From positions 1-62,771 of the forward strand of contig NZ_NISX01000023.1 in the NCBI RefSeq assembly GCF_002591895.1: a stretch of DNA of 62,771 nt, read 5' to 3'. The DNA is from Lacimicrobium alkaliphilum. Its GTDB lineage: Bacteria > Pseudomonadota > Gammaproteobacteria > Enterobacterales > Alteromonadaceae. A model generated the notes under the pieces. That model worked only from the letters and a program-made list of their open reading frames with translations, searched no databases and was not told the DNA's origin. Below, in pieces: positions 18,175-28,617 of the stretch (position 1 is the first letter of the stretch; every line of letters starts with the position of its first letter). Made by a program: the position numbers and the translations under genes.

Positions 18175-18378
18175 TCAGTAGGCATCCGGCAATAAAAATG
18201 CGGCCGCAATATAAGCAATAGCAATGGCCATGGGGAAGGTAACAAAGCAAATTACCGTCACCAGTCTGACTAACCAGGCCGGGATATTGAAATGTCGGGC
18301 CAGGCCCGCACATACACCGGCGACTTTGCCGTTACGCTTATCTTTACGAATACAATTCTGATCATATACAGTTTTCAT
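18175..18378 (-). CDS. pspC: Short PspC domain protein
   Basis: The 67-residue product is essentially only the PspC domain: a basic start (KDKRNGKVAGVCAGLARHFNIPAWLVRLVTVICF) followed by a second hydrophobic stretch (PMAIAIAYIAAAFLLP). E. coli PspC is about 119 residues and has a periplasmic extension that is absent here, so this is closer to the short PspC-domain proteins of many bacteria. Of the two adjacent ATGs, the second is preferred because GGGAG lies six bases from it, matching the next gene. It lies 23 bases after pspA. PspC proteins help recruit PspA to the membrane and sense membrane damage. Confidence 0.88.
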   Translation of the reverse strand: MKTVYDQNCIRKDKRNGKVAGVCAGLARHFNIPAWLVRLVTVICFVTFPMAIAIAYIAAAFLLPDAY

Positions 18379-18401
18379 CATTCACTCCCGTGACCGCCCT
18401 G

Positions 18402-19073
18402 TCAGGCGGCCTTGTTGTTAGCTTTGCTTTTTAACGCGTTCAGGGCATCATCCAGATATTGCTCACGCTCCATCTTGTCAAACTCTGATTCCAGTGGCTC
18501 GGCACTGCCGACCATATCGTAAGCTTCGAGTCTGGCTTCAAGATCGTCAATCCGATATTCGTATTGCTCGAATCGCCCCACGACCTTCTGAATCTTCTGT
18601 TCGTCCGCAGCCTGTCTGGCTCTCAAACGCCCTGAAACACTTTTCTGACGGGTCTCCAGTGCTTTCTGCCTGCTCCTGGCGTCCTTCAGTTTATCCTGCA
18701 ACCGGCTGATATCAGATTGTAATCCCTGCAGTGATTCATCAATCTGTTGCATTTCAGCGGCTAACTGCGCGCTTTGCTTTTCTGACAGGTATTTTTGCTG
18801 CAGTGCTGAACGTGCCAGTTCTTCTCTGTTCTTATCCATTGCCAGCTCAGCTTTTGCCTGCCAATCTCCAGCCTGCTTCTGAGCACTCTCGAGCCGGCGA
18901 TGTAAACCTTTTTTACTGGCGAGGTGCTGTGCAGTGATGGTTCTGAGCTCCACCAGTGCTTCTTCCATTTCCTGTACGATCAGACGAATGACTTTTTCTG
19001 GATCCTCGGCCTTATCGAGAATGGCATTGATGTTGGCCTGCACGATGTCACTGATTCTTGAAAACATACTCAT
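18402..19073 (-). CDS. pspA: Phage shock protein A
   Basis: PspA is a peripheral inner-membrane protein of the ESCRT-III/IM30 superfamily that assembles on damaged membranes and, in enterobacteria, also inhibits the activator PspF. From the ATG at 19073 it has 223 residues, as expected. The amphipathic N-terminal helix (MFSRISDIVQANINAILDKAEDPEKVIRLIVQEMEEAL) precedes a long coiled coil with many Lys, Glu and Gln. GGAG lies 7 bases from that ATG, which favours it over an upstream in-frame start. A sigma-54-type promoter and a 34-bp upstream element lie before it. pspB is not in this operon. Confidence 0.95.
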   Translation of the reverse strand: MSMFSRISDIVQANINAILDKAEDPEKVIRLIVQEMEEALVELRTITAQHLASKKGLHRRLESAQKQAGDWQAKAELAMDKNREELARSALQQKYLSEKQSAQLAAEMQQIDESLQGLQSDISRLQDKLKDARSRQKALETRQKSVSGRLRARQAADEQKIQKVVGRFEQYEYRIDDLEARLEAYDMVGSAEPLESEFDKMEREQYLDDALNALKSKANNKAA

Positions 19074-19128
19074 TGTTCTTCTCCACAAAACGTTATTTCA
19101 TTAAAAACACAGTTGTCATTGGTTAAGT

Positions 19129-19144
19129 ATCAACTCTTATGCCA
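19129..19144 (-). promoter_or_regulatory. Sigma-54-type promoter of pspA
   Basis: On the minus strand the sequence is TGGCATAAGAGTTGAT, compared with TGGCACG-N4-TTGCW. The -24 GG is intact, and the -12 element is TTGA instead of TTGC, one mismatch. It lies about 56 bp before the pspA ATG and 98 bp downstream of the upstream element at 19241. Confidence 0.62.
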
Positions 19145-19240
19145 ACTTTAAACTTGGATTTATATCATTGTTTTTTATAGACATTTAACCTTTCTAACGA
19201 TAGGGGAGCAAAATATGTGAAGAAAAATACAAACCTTATT

Positions 19241-19274
19241 GGTTAGATTAACTAACAAGTTGGCCAATTTAACC
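19241..19274. promoter_or_regulatory. Upstream element A, likely PspF-type activator site for pspA
   Basis: A 34-bp element begins GGTTAGATTAAC and ends CCAATTTAACC, with inverted GGTTA/TAACC ends. It is identical at 29 of 34 positions to the element at 20016-20049, and stands 98 bp upstream of the pspA -24 box, where sigma-54 activators usually bind. It is the main content of the 347-bp non-coding stretch 19089-19435. Confidence 0.7.
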
Positions 19275-19422
19275 AAACATAAAATACTCTTTACAAAACA
19301 AATTGTTACGCACAAAAGAGATCGGGTATGGATCCAGGAAAGGCACCGAAAAGAAAATAGGAACAGAATCAGAAAAGAGAGACATTACACAGAGTAAGTT
19401 TTAACAGGTAGTAAAACAAGAT

Positions 19423-19458
19423 ACGGTTTCATTCCCTATTTCGCGGGTCTGAAACCGT
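19423..19458 (-). terminator. Hairpin at the end of the small-protein operon
   Basis: ACGGTTTC and GAAACCGT form an 8-bp stem, with a second inner CCC/GGG pairing; the loop holds the stop codon of the 46-residue gene. On the minus strand it is followed by CTTGTTTTA, only a weak T-rich tail. Confidence 0.4.
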
Positions 19459-19576
19459 TATTGCAGGATGGCGCTTTAGACATAAACCGTTCAATAGCGG
19501 CAATGATTACAGCGCCCACCAGATATGCTATTACAGGCAACAGCATCAGGCTGATCAGGTTGAACTGATCTAACAT
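19436..19576 (-). CDS. 46-residue single-pass membrane protein
   Basis: An ATG at 19576 opens a 46-codon frame four bases after the stop codon of the secreted-protein gene, with GGAG seven bases upstream inside that gene's end. The product has one hydrophobic segment (about residues 7-28: LISLMLLPVIAYLVGAVIIA) and a short basic tail (ERFMSKAPSCNNGFRPAK). The good ribosome binding site, tight coupling, hydrophobic profile and shared sigma-54 promoter support a real gene. Small membrane proteins of this kind (for example PspG- and PspB-like) are common in phage-shock regulons, but it has no clear sequence match to them. Function unknown. Confidence 0.68.
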   Translation of the reverse strand: MLDQFNLISLMLLPVIAYLVGAVIIAAIERFMSKAPSCNNGFRPAK

Positions 19577-19580
19577 GATG

Positions 19581-19862
19581 TCACTCCGCCTGCTTTTCAG
19601 CAGACTCTTCCTTGCTTTTCTTAGTCTGCCCGGCGGCTAAATCCGTAATTTTCACGGAAGCACCAGGTGCATTGAAAACGGAATAGCTGGTGTTAGCTAC
19701 TGCTTGCTGCACATTTTGTCTGACTTCTTGTTGAGTCACATTAACTGCAGTGGTCACCATATGGCCGACGAAATCCTGTAACGAAATTTCCCGGGCCTGA
19801 ACATTAGTGCTCATAGAAGCCGCAGCAATCAAAGTAGAAACGATAGTAAGTTTAGTTGACAT
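19581..19862 (-). CDS. Small exported protein under a sigma-54 promoter
   Basis: From the ATG at 19862 (AAGGAG seven bases upstream) the product has 93 residues. The first 22 are a signal peptide (MSTKLTIVSTLIAAASMSTNVQA). The mature part has a helix (ISLQDFVGHMVTTAVNVTQQEVRQNVQQAVANTSYSVF), a short GASVKITDL stretch and a highly charged tail (KKSKEESAEKQAE). No named family is recognised. The promoter is a perfect-spacing sigma-54 box, with an upstream element nearly identical to that of pspA. It is coupled to the 46-residue membrane protein gene. A role in envelope stress is inferred from the shared control. Confidence 0.75.
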   Translation of the reverse strand: MSTKLTIVSTLIAAASMSTNVQAREISLQDFVGHMVTTAVNVTQQEVRQNVQQAVANTSYSVFNAPGASVKITDLAAGQTKKSKEESAEKQAE

Positions 19863-19902
19863 GATATTCTCCTTGGGTTGATAACTAAGTCGCATGAGGT
19901 AT

Positions 19903-19918
19903 TGCGATAGTTGTGCCA
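19903..19918 (-). promoter_or_regulatory. Sigma-54 promoter of the small exported protein gene
   Basis: The minus strand reads TGGCACAACTATCGCA. The -24 box TGGCAC is exact and the invariant GG-N10-GC is met. It lies about 40 bp before the ATG at 19862. Confidence 0.85.
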
Positions 19919-20015
19919 GGATTGCCAATTAATGCTATCTTATTGTTTGTAAAGGATTTTAAATTTCATTGGCCGGAAGATTTTAAAACAAATAAGGCGA
20001 GGGAAATCATAGACT

Positions 20016-20049
20016 GGTTAAATTAACCAACAAAGTGGTCAATTTAACC
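20016..20049. promoter_or_regulatory. Upstream element B, partner of the pspA element
   Basis: A 34-bp element begins GGTTAAATTAACC and ends TCAATTTAACC. It matches element A (19241-19274) at 29 of 34 positions in the same orientation, and lies 99 bp upstream of its -24 box, against 98 bp for element A. The copy sits between the dusA stop codon and the small-gene promoter. Confidence 0.72.
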
Positions 20050-20057
20050 TTTTCAAC

Positions 20058-21077
20058 TCAGCGATTCGGGTTTAGTTGTGACTGCATCTTCTCATACGCA
20101 TCCAACAATAACTGTCCCGAGGTTGCATGCCTGCCATTTTCACTTAAATGACGCCGCCAGATTCGTCCTCCGGGCTGGCTCTGAAACAAACCCAGCATAT
20201 GCCTGGCAATATGCCAGGGTCTGGCTCCTGTTTCGACCTGAGAATCAATATACGGCACCATTGCACAGAGCACCTGCAGCCGGTCAGGGATGTCATGATC
20301 ATCTGCATAGAAGCGATGGTCTACTTCTGATAACAGATAGGGGTTGGTATAAGCCTCCCGGCCAATCATTACCCCGTCCTGATAATGTAAATGCTGCTCT
20401 GCCTGCTCCAGGGTTTTTACGCCGCCATTAATGCTAATATGAAGATGCGGGAATTCCTGCTTAAGCCGATAAACCCGTTCGTACATCAGTGGCGGTATTT
20501 CCCGGTTTTCCCTGGGACTGAGCCCCTTTAACCAGGCTTTTCGGGCATGTATAATAAAGGTATCACAGCCAGCTTCAGCAACAGCACGCACAAAATCAGT
20601 AAGATGCCGGTATTCATCCATATCGTCTACACCGATACGGGACTTAACTGTAACAGGTATGCTAACCGCCTCTTTCATTGCGCGGACACAGTCCGCCACA
20701 GTCTCCGGTTCTGCCATCAGACAGGCGCCAAATCGTCCGTTCTGAACTCTGTCGGAGGGACAGCCTACATTGATATTAACTTCATCGTATCCTCTTTCCT
20801 GCGCTCTCAAAGCGCATTCAGCCATCGCCCCGGGGTCTGAACCGCCCAGTTGCAAGGCCAACGGATGCTCCTGCTCATCGAACCCAAGATAGTCGCCTTT
20901 ACCGTAAAGAATTGCCCCGGTAGTAACCATTTCTGTGTACAGCAGGGCATGCTTACTGATGCGGCGCATAAAAAAACGGAAATGTCTGTCAGTCCAATCC
21001 AGCATAGGAGCAACTGAAATTATACGGTTAAAAGGGGTATCCTCTACTAAACAGACATCAGACTCCGGTAAACTCAT
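20058..21077 (-). CDS. dusA: tRNA-dihydrouridine synthase A
   Basis: DusA is an FMN enzyme that reduces U20 and U20a in the tRNA D-loop. From the ATG at 21077 it has 339 residues. Signatures are [34 protein letters not shown], the catalytic cysteine in [53 protein letters not shown] (a DusA hallmark), INGGVKTL and [16 protein letters not shown] start at 21176 would add 33 residues with no counterpart in the family, so the inner ATG is preferred although its ribosome binding site is weak. It is divergent from zur. Confidence 0.96.
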   Translation of the reverse strand: MSLPESDVCLVEDTPFNRIISVAPMLDWTDRHFRFFMRRISKHALLYTEMVTTGAILYGKGDYLGFDEQEHPLALQLGGSDPGAMAECALRAQERGYDEVNINVGCPSDRVQNGRFGACLMAEPETVADCVRAMKEAVSIPVTVKSRIGVDDMDEYRHLTDFVRAVAEAGCDTFIIHARKAWLKGLSPRENREIPPLMYERVYRLKQEFPHLHISINGGVKTLEQAEQHLHYQDGVMIGREAYTNPYLLSEVDHRFYADDHDIPDRLQVLCAMVPYIDSQVETGARPWHIARHMLGLFQSQPGGRIWRRHLSENGRHATSGQLLLDAYEKMQSQLNPNR

Positions 21078-21246
21078 CAGGTACTCAGGCTCTTCTGGTA
21101 AACAGCAAAAGCTGATTATATCAAATCTAACAGGTTGCAAAATCTCCGCGGTGGAATTTATCCGCGATATCAGCAATTATCACCACTTTCTCACACCAAT
21201 CTGTGTGCTAAACTAGATTCAAAGATGTGTCTAATTATTATAAAAA

Positions 21247-21684
21247 ATGAAGTCAGAACAATTAGTTGAAAATGCAAGACGATATTGTGAAAGCAAAGGA
21301 GCGCGATTTACCCTATTGCGGGAAAAAATCTACGCCATCTTAATCAACAAGGCTGGTGCCACTGGTGCCTATGAGCTGCTTGATGAGTTAAAAGAAACAG
21401 AGACCTCCGCCAAACCTGCTACCGTTTATCGTACGCTGGACTTTTTACTTGAGTTTGGGCTGGTACACCGGCTCGAATCTAACAATGCTTTTATTGCCTG
21501 CCACCACTTTGGCTGCAGCCATCCGGTCCAGTTTTTGATCTGTGACCGTTGTGGGGAAGTAAAAGAAATACAGTCAGAAGGCCTTAAAGAAACCCTTGAT
21601 GCTCAGGCAAATGCCTTTGGCTTCCAGGTTTCTACACAAACCATTGAAGCCCATGGAGTCTGTGCGGCCTGTCAGGAACGTTAA
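21247..21684 (+). CDS. zur: Zinc uptake regulator, Fur family
   Basis: Zur represses zinc uptake genes when loaded with zinc. The 145-residue protein has an N-terminal winged helix (ARRYCESKGARFTLLREKIYAIL, AKPATVYRTLDFLLEFGLVHRL) and a C-terminal dimerisation domain. The metal site residues are visible: HHFGCSHP, ICDRCGEVKEI and the final CAAC, giving the two CxxC pairs that hold structural zinc. The N-terminal CESKGARFT and the overall length favour Zur over Fur. It is divergent from dusA and followed 19 bases later by cheX. Confidence 0.92.
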   Translation: MKSEQLVENARRYCESKGARFTLLREKIYAILINKAGATGAYELLDELKETETSAKPATVYRTLDFLLEFGLVHRLESNNAFIACHHFGCSHPVQFLICDRCGEVKEIQSEGLKETLDAQANAFGFQVSTQTIEAHGVCAACQER

Positions 21685-21703
21685 CAACGGATACCCCGAA
21701 ACT

Positions 21704-22171
21704 ATGAATGTAGAGTTTATTAATCCTTTCATCACTTCTTTGATCAACGTACTGGCGACCATGGCGCAGACAGATCTTAAAGCTGGCAAACCCAATAAAA
21801 AATCAGATGAAGTGGCCCGTGGCGATGTCTCAGGTTTAATTGGCATGGTTGGTCCACAGATTAAAGGTTCGTTCTCTATTACCTTTGACGCGGACCTGGC
21901 ACTGGAAATAATGCAACGTATGCTGGGAGAAAAACCCGCTAAAATTGATGCCGACGTAACCGATATGGTTGGGGAGATCACCAACATGGTCACTGGTGGA
22001 GCCAAAAACGAACTTGCACAGAAGGGTTATGAATTTGAAATGGCGACCCCAATGGTAGTCTCCGGTAAACAACATACAATTACACACAAGGTAGACGGGC
22101 CAAAAATTATTCTGCCATTTAGCAGCGACGCAGGTTCTGTCTATCTGGAAATCTGTTTCGATAAACTCTGA
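21704..22171 (+). CDS. cheX: CheX-type chemotaxis phosphatase family protein
   Basis: The 155-residue protein has the CheX/CheC fold: FINPFITSLINVLATMAQTDLKAGKP at the start, GLIGMVGPQIKGSFSITFDADLALEIMQRMLG, then the catalytic-type ExxN motif in MVGEITNMVTGGAKNEL. CheX dephosphorylates CheY-P or other receiver domains. The ATG at 21704 is chosen over a longer frame from 21596 that runs inside zur. It is 19 bases after zur on the same strand, so the two may be co-transcribed. In this lineage stand-alone CheX proteins are often located outside the chemotaxis cluster, so the partner receiver is uncertain. Confidence 0.88.
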   Translation: MNVEFINPFITSLINVLATMAQTDLKAGKPNKKSDEVARGDVSGLIGMVGPQIKGSFSITFDADLALEIMQRMLGEKPAKIDADVTDMVGEITNMVTGGAKNELAQKGYEFEMATPMVVSGKQHTITHKVDGPKIILPFSSDAGSVYLEICFDKL

Positions 22172-22251
22172 TAACTTACCGCTGGTGTCATGGTTAATAA
22201 TCTGGCCCGGCATGTAAACTGTTAGCCAACGGACTCGAAAGGATAGCTGGT

Positions 22252-24174
22252 TTGACGTCGATGCCCTTAAGTAAGCTTATCCAGCGCAGCTATGTGAGGT
22301 CAGTGCTGATTCCACTGTTAATTGTTGAATCAGCCCTGGTAGGGATGTACTTCACGGTTATCTTTTTGATAACCGATCAACAGATGGCACTGGCGCTAAC
22401 CCAGGCTACTGAAAATCTGAAAACGATCACGCAACAGCAGGCCAGACTGCTTGATGTTAATCTACAAGAGGTCAGTCGTAACGCGAGTCAGTTGCAACGA
22501 CAACTCGAATACCTCTATCAGCAACGTCCAAAAGAAGTCAGCTTCCAGGACCTCAACACTTACCAATTTCATAGCAATGGCGCACTCTACCGCCCAGCTC
22601 CCGGTGATGGCAGTGCCCTTTACTACTCGAGCCTGCATGGTATCGATGACAGCAGGATAAAAAAGGCCCATTGGTCTGAACAAATGGAGCCATTGATTAA
22701 AGGTATAACTCAAATCAATCCGGTTATTGCGCAGAGCTACTTTAATAGCTGGGACTCGATGGTGCGCTTATACCCCCCACTCAATAATCTCCCGGTACTT
22801 TTGGGCCCCGTCATGGATATTCGCCAGCAGCCTTTTTATTATCTGGCCGATGTACAACACAACCCTGAAAAAATTCCCGTCTGGACCGATGCCTACCTGG
22901 ATCCCTTTGGAATGGGCTGGATTATTACCGCCATGGCGCCGATCTATGCTTCACAAAAACTCGAAGGCGTTGCCGGTATCGATGTAGCCATTTCAAAGCT
23001 GGCTGAACAGGTTATAGATCACGACCTCCCCTGGCAGGCCAGCAGCCTGATGCTTGATCAGCAAGGCAATATTCTCGCTATAGATCCGGATATTAATGCC
23101 ACCCTGGGGGTTGACGTTATCGCAGGCCAGGATTTTACTGACCTGATGAAGAAGAGTGTTGATCGCAAAGACGAGTTCAATCTGTTGTCATTCCGGTCGA
23201 GCAGCATCAATCTGTTTTTCTCAGAGTTTCTGAATAATGGACAACAAAGCGAATCCCTTGAAATTGATAACAGAAAATACCTGGTATTAAGTGCCAGGGT
23301 AGACAGTACCGGGTGGCAGGTAATAGCCATGGTTGACGAGTCCAATCTGTTCAGTGAAGCTTTAGCGGTAGAGGCTCGCACTATCCGCATTGGTTTTATT
23401 GCCATCGGTGCCCTGTTGCTTTTGTATATTGTATTTATATACGCTGCCAAAAAGCGTGCCAGGCAACTATCCGCTAAAATCGCCAGGCCTATTCAATCGC
23501 TCTCCAGACTTACCTCAGATATCGAAACGGGTCACGAATTCAGGCTCGAGACGACAGGCATCAATGAGATTGATCAGTTACAGGAAAATTTTCAATTGAT
23601 GACCGTGCAATTGAATGAACGTCAACAGCACCTGCTCGAATCCAAACTTGAAGGTCGGGTTCAGCAGGAGCGTGCAAACCTGATGAAACAACTCAGTGAA
23701 ACCGACAGCCTCACATCGCTGTCAAATCGCCGTAAGCTGGATGATATTCTCGCCAGTGAAATAGGCAGAGCCAGCCGTTATGACTCGCCACTGAGCGTGA
23801 TACTGGGAGATATTGACCATTTTAAACGGGTTAATGACAAATTCGGCCATATCAAAGGTGACAAAGTAATAACCCGAGTGGCCGAGTTGCTAAAACAACA
23901 TACACGGGACACAGATACGGTAGGCCGCTGGGGCGGAGAAGAGTTCTTACTTATTTGCCCGGGCATTGAGCAAAACTCCGCCACAGAGCTTGCAGAGAAA
24001 ATCCGCACTGTTATTGCATCAGAGTTAAAGGTGGATAAAATCAAGATCACAGCCAGTTTCGGCATTGCTGCCTATAAACATCAGGACACTGTAGACTCAC
24101 TGGTTTCCCGCGCGGATAAAGCGCTGTATAATTCCAAGCAGTCTGGTCGCAATCAGGTCAGCGTTGCCCGATAG
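22252..24174 (+). CDS. Membrane-bound diguanylate cyclase with dCache sensor
   Basis: This protein of about 640 residues has a membrane segment (about 16-38), a periplasmic double-Cache sensor (about 45-370; GWIITAMAPIYASQKLEGVAGIDVAISKL is typical), a second membrane segment (about 378-399), a HAMP-like linker and a C-terminal GGDEF domain (about 480-640). The active site is RWGGEEF, and an RxxD inhibitory site (RDTD) lies five residues before it, so it should make cyclic di-GMP with product inhibition. The TTG at 22252 is favoured because AAAGGA lies 8 bases upstream; the ATG at 22261 is the alternative. The ligand is unknown. Confidence 0.93.
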   Translation: MTSMPLSKLIQRSYVRSVLIPLLIVESALVGMYFTVIFLITDQQMALALTQATENLKTITQQQARLLDVNLQEVSRNASQLQRQLEYLYQQRPKEVSFQDLNTYQFHSNGALYRPAPGDGSALYYSSLHGIDDSRIKKAHWSEQMEPLIKGITQINPVIAQSYFNSWDSMVRLYPPLNNLPVLLGPVMDIRQQPFYYLADVQHNPEKIPVWTDAYLDPFGMGWIITAMAPIYASQKLEGVAGIDVAISKLAEQVIDHDLPWQASSLMLDQQGNILAIDPDINATLGVDVIAGQDFTDLMKKSVDRKDEFNLLSFRSSSINLFFSEFLNNGQQSESLEIDNRKYLVLSARVDSTGWQVIAMVDESNLFSEALAVEARTIRIGFIAIGALLLLYIVFIYAAKKRARQLSAKIARPIQSLSRLTSDIETGHEFRLETTGINEIDQLQENFQLMTVQLNERQQHLLESKLEGRVQQERANLMKQLSETDSLTSLSNRRKLDDILASEIGRASRYDSPLSVILGDIDHFKRVNDKFGHIKGDKVITRVAELLKQHTRDTDTVGRWGGEEFLLICPGIEQNSATELAEKIRTVIASELKVDKIKITASFGIAAYKHQDTVDSLVSRADKALYNSKQSGRNQVSVAR

Positions 24175-24251
24175 GAAAGACCGCAGCTACAAGAATAATA
24201 ATTAGCAGCTCTGGAATTATTAAACAATCTTTACGATACAAGGGACTACTT

Positions 24252-25319
24252 ATGCACAAAACAATACTAGCGCTGGCAGTAACGCTTAGCTTCACTGCTT
24301 CTGCCGCTGACGATCAACAATATGATCAGTGGTTTGGTGGCTTTATTGAATATTACGACACTGATAAGAACTATCCGGATAATGTTAACCCGTATGACAA
24401 CGGCGACGGACTTGGCATCGAGTATGGCATGCGAATTAATCCCCGCTGGGCGGCACGATTTGAATGGTCATCGCTGGACATGGACTACCAGAATAGCAAT
24501 AACGACGTTTCCGGTGATCGATATGGTGTTGATGCCCTCTATTTTATGGATAGTGCCAATACGTATCTGTTTGCCGGCATTAAGAAAATGGATATTGCTG
24601 AGCGCTACAGCCCTGTTAATCTTGGAATCGGTCGTCACTGGCATCTGAACGATAGCTGGAAACTGGTTACCGAATTTGCCGCCTACCATGCGTTTAATGA
24701 GGATATCACCGACTTTGGTTTTAAACTTGGTCTGGCCTATAAGTTTGGTCAAACTTCAGGCTCTGCATACCAACCTGTAAATACTGCACCAGAGACCGCC
24801 AGCACAACATCGTCAGCAGTGGCCCCTGAAGCAGCTGCCACGCCACCCAAAGACTCAGATGGCGACGGTGTCAATGATGAGCAGGATCGCTGTGCAAATA
24901 CGCCTGCTGAAGACAAAGTCGATGCGCAGGGTTGCAGCATTTTCACAGAAGAGCAGGTTGAAGCCTCAATGGCGATTCTGTTTGCCAATAATAGTTACGA
25001 AGTACAGAATCCGGATTCTCAGCAACTCAGTGAGTTTGCCGAGTTTCTGCGCCGTTTCCCCAACACTGATGCTGAAATTGAAGGTCATACATCACTGGTA
25101 GGTGATAAAGCGTATAACCAAAAGCTTTCTGAACAGCGCGCCAATGCGGTTCGGGATGTATTAATACAGCGCTACGGTATCGATGCAGATCGACTCAGTA
25201 CCATAGGTTATGGTGAAACACGCCCACTGATTGACGCTAATACTGCCGAGGCCAGCCGTAAAAATCGCCGTATTCACACCAGGGTCACTGCGATGAAAAA
25301 GGTTAAAGTCACCAGGTAA
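24252..25319 (+). CDS. OmpA-family outer membrane protein with TSP3 repeat
   Basis: The 355-residue protein has a signal peptide (MHKTILALAVTLSFTASA), an N-terminal beta-barrel (about 20-170; YGMRINPRWAARFEWSSLDMDY, LGLAYKFGQ), an Ala/Pro/Thr-rich linker, a calcium-binding thrombospondin type 3 repeat (KDSDGDGVNDEQDRCANTPAEDKVDAQGC, about 198-226) and a C-terminal OmpA domain that binds peptidoglycan (EIEGHTSLVGDKAYNQKLSEQRANAVRDVLI, GYGETRPL, NRRIHTRV). It anchors the outer membrane to the cell wall. AAGGGA before the ATG is a good ribosome binding site. It is the next gene after the diguanylate cyclase, 77 bases away. Confidence 0.92.
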   Translation: MHKTILALAVTLSFTASAADDQQYDQWFGGFIEYYDTDKNYPDNVNPYDNGDGLGIEYGMRINPRWAARFEWSSLDMDYQNSNNDVSGDRYGVDALYFMDSANTYLFAGIKKMDIAERYSPVNLGIGRHWHLNDSWKLVTEFAAYHAFNEDITDFGFKLGLAYKFGQTSGSAYQPVNTAPETASTTSSAVAPEAAATPPKDSDGDGVNDEQDRCANTPAEDKVDAQGCSIFTEEQVEASMAILFANNSYEVQNPDSQQLSEFAEFLRRFPNTDAEIEGHTSLVGDKAYNQKLSEQRANAVRDVLIQRYGIDADRLSTIGYGETRPLIDANTAEASRKNRRIHTRVTAMKKVKVTR

Positions 25320-25327
25320 ATCCATTT

Positions 25328-25347
25328 TTGCCATCCTTGTATGGCAA
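25328..25347 (+). terminator. Hairpin after the OmpA-family gene
   Basis: TTGCCAT and ATGGCAA form a 7-bp stem with a 6-base loop, 9 bases after the stop codon. There is no T run, so termination here is uncertain. Confidence 0.3.
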
Positions 25348-25378
25348 CTACCTGCACCCGCTGTCGACCAATAATTCA

Positions 25379-25407
25379 TTGAGCGATAGCGGGTTGTTAG
25401 GTATACT
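25379..25407 (+). promoter_or_regulatory. Sigma-70 promoter of pyrG
   Basis: TTGAGC, a 17-bp spacer and TATACT form a good sigma-70 promoter. It leaves a leader of about 108 bases before the pyrG start. The leader could allow attenuation control, but I see no clear hairpin and T run. Confidence 0.68.
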
Positions 25408-25470
25408 ATTTTCCCGTCCTGATATGAAGATGCTGAGGTGACTTCAGAACGTTAATTCCAACGTCTCTGA

Positions 25471-27153
<1,683 letters not shown>

Positions 27154-27154
27154 T

Positions 27155-27179
27155 GTATGTCCGGCTCATCCGGATGTAC
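27155..27179. other. Hairpin between pyrG and eno
   Basis: GTATGTCCGG and CCGGATGTAC form an imperfect stem (8 of 10 pairs) with a 5-base loop just after the pyrG stop codon. There is no T run. It may act as an mRNA processing or stability element between the two genes. Confidence 0.35.
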
Positions 27180-27221
27180 CTGTTCGCCTGTTGGCGTCAG
27201 TAACCAAGAATAACGCCCTGA

Positions 27222-28553
<1,332 letters not shown>

Positions 28554-28560
28554 TTAAGAC

Positions 28561-28585
28561 AAGGGGAGCGATGTATGCTCCCCTT
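28561..28585. terminator. Strong hairpin after eno
   Basis: AAGGGGAGC and GCTCCCCTT form a perfect 9-bp stem with a 7-base loop, 8 bases after the eno stop. The downstream bases are ATACCAATTA, not a T run, so it may reduce rather than abolish read-through into the next gene. Confidence 0.55.
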
Positions 28586-28617
28586 ATACCAATTACCCGG
28601 CGTAACGGGTATTAGCC

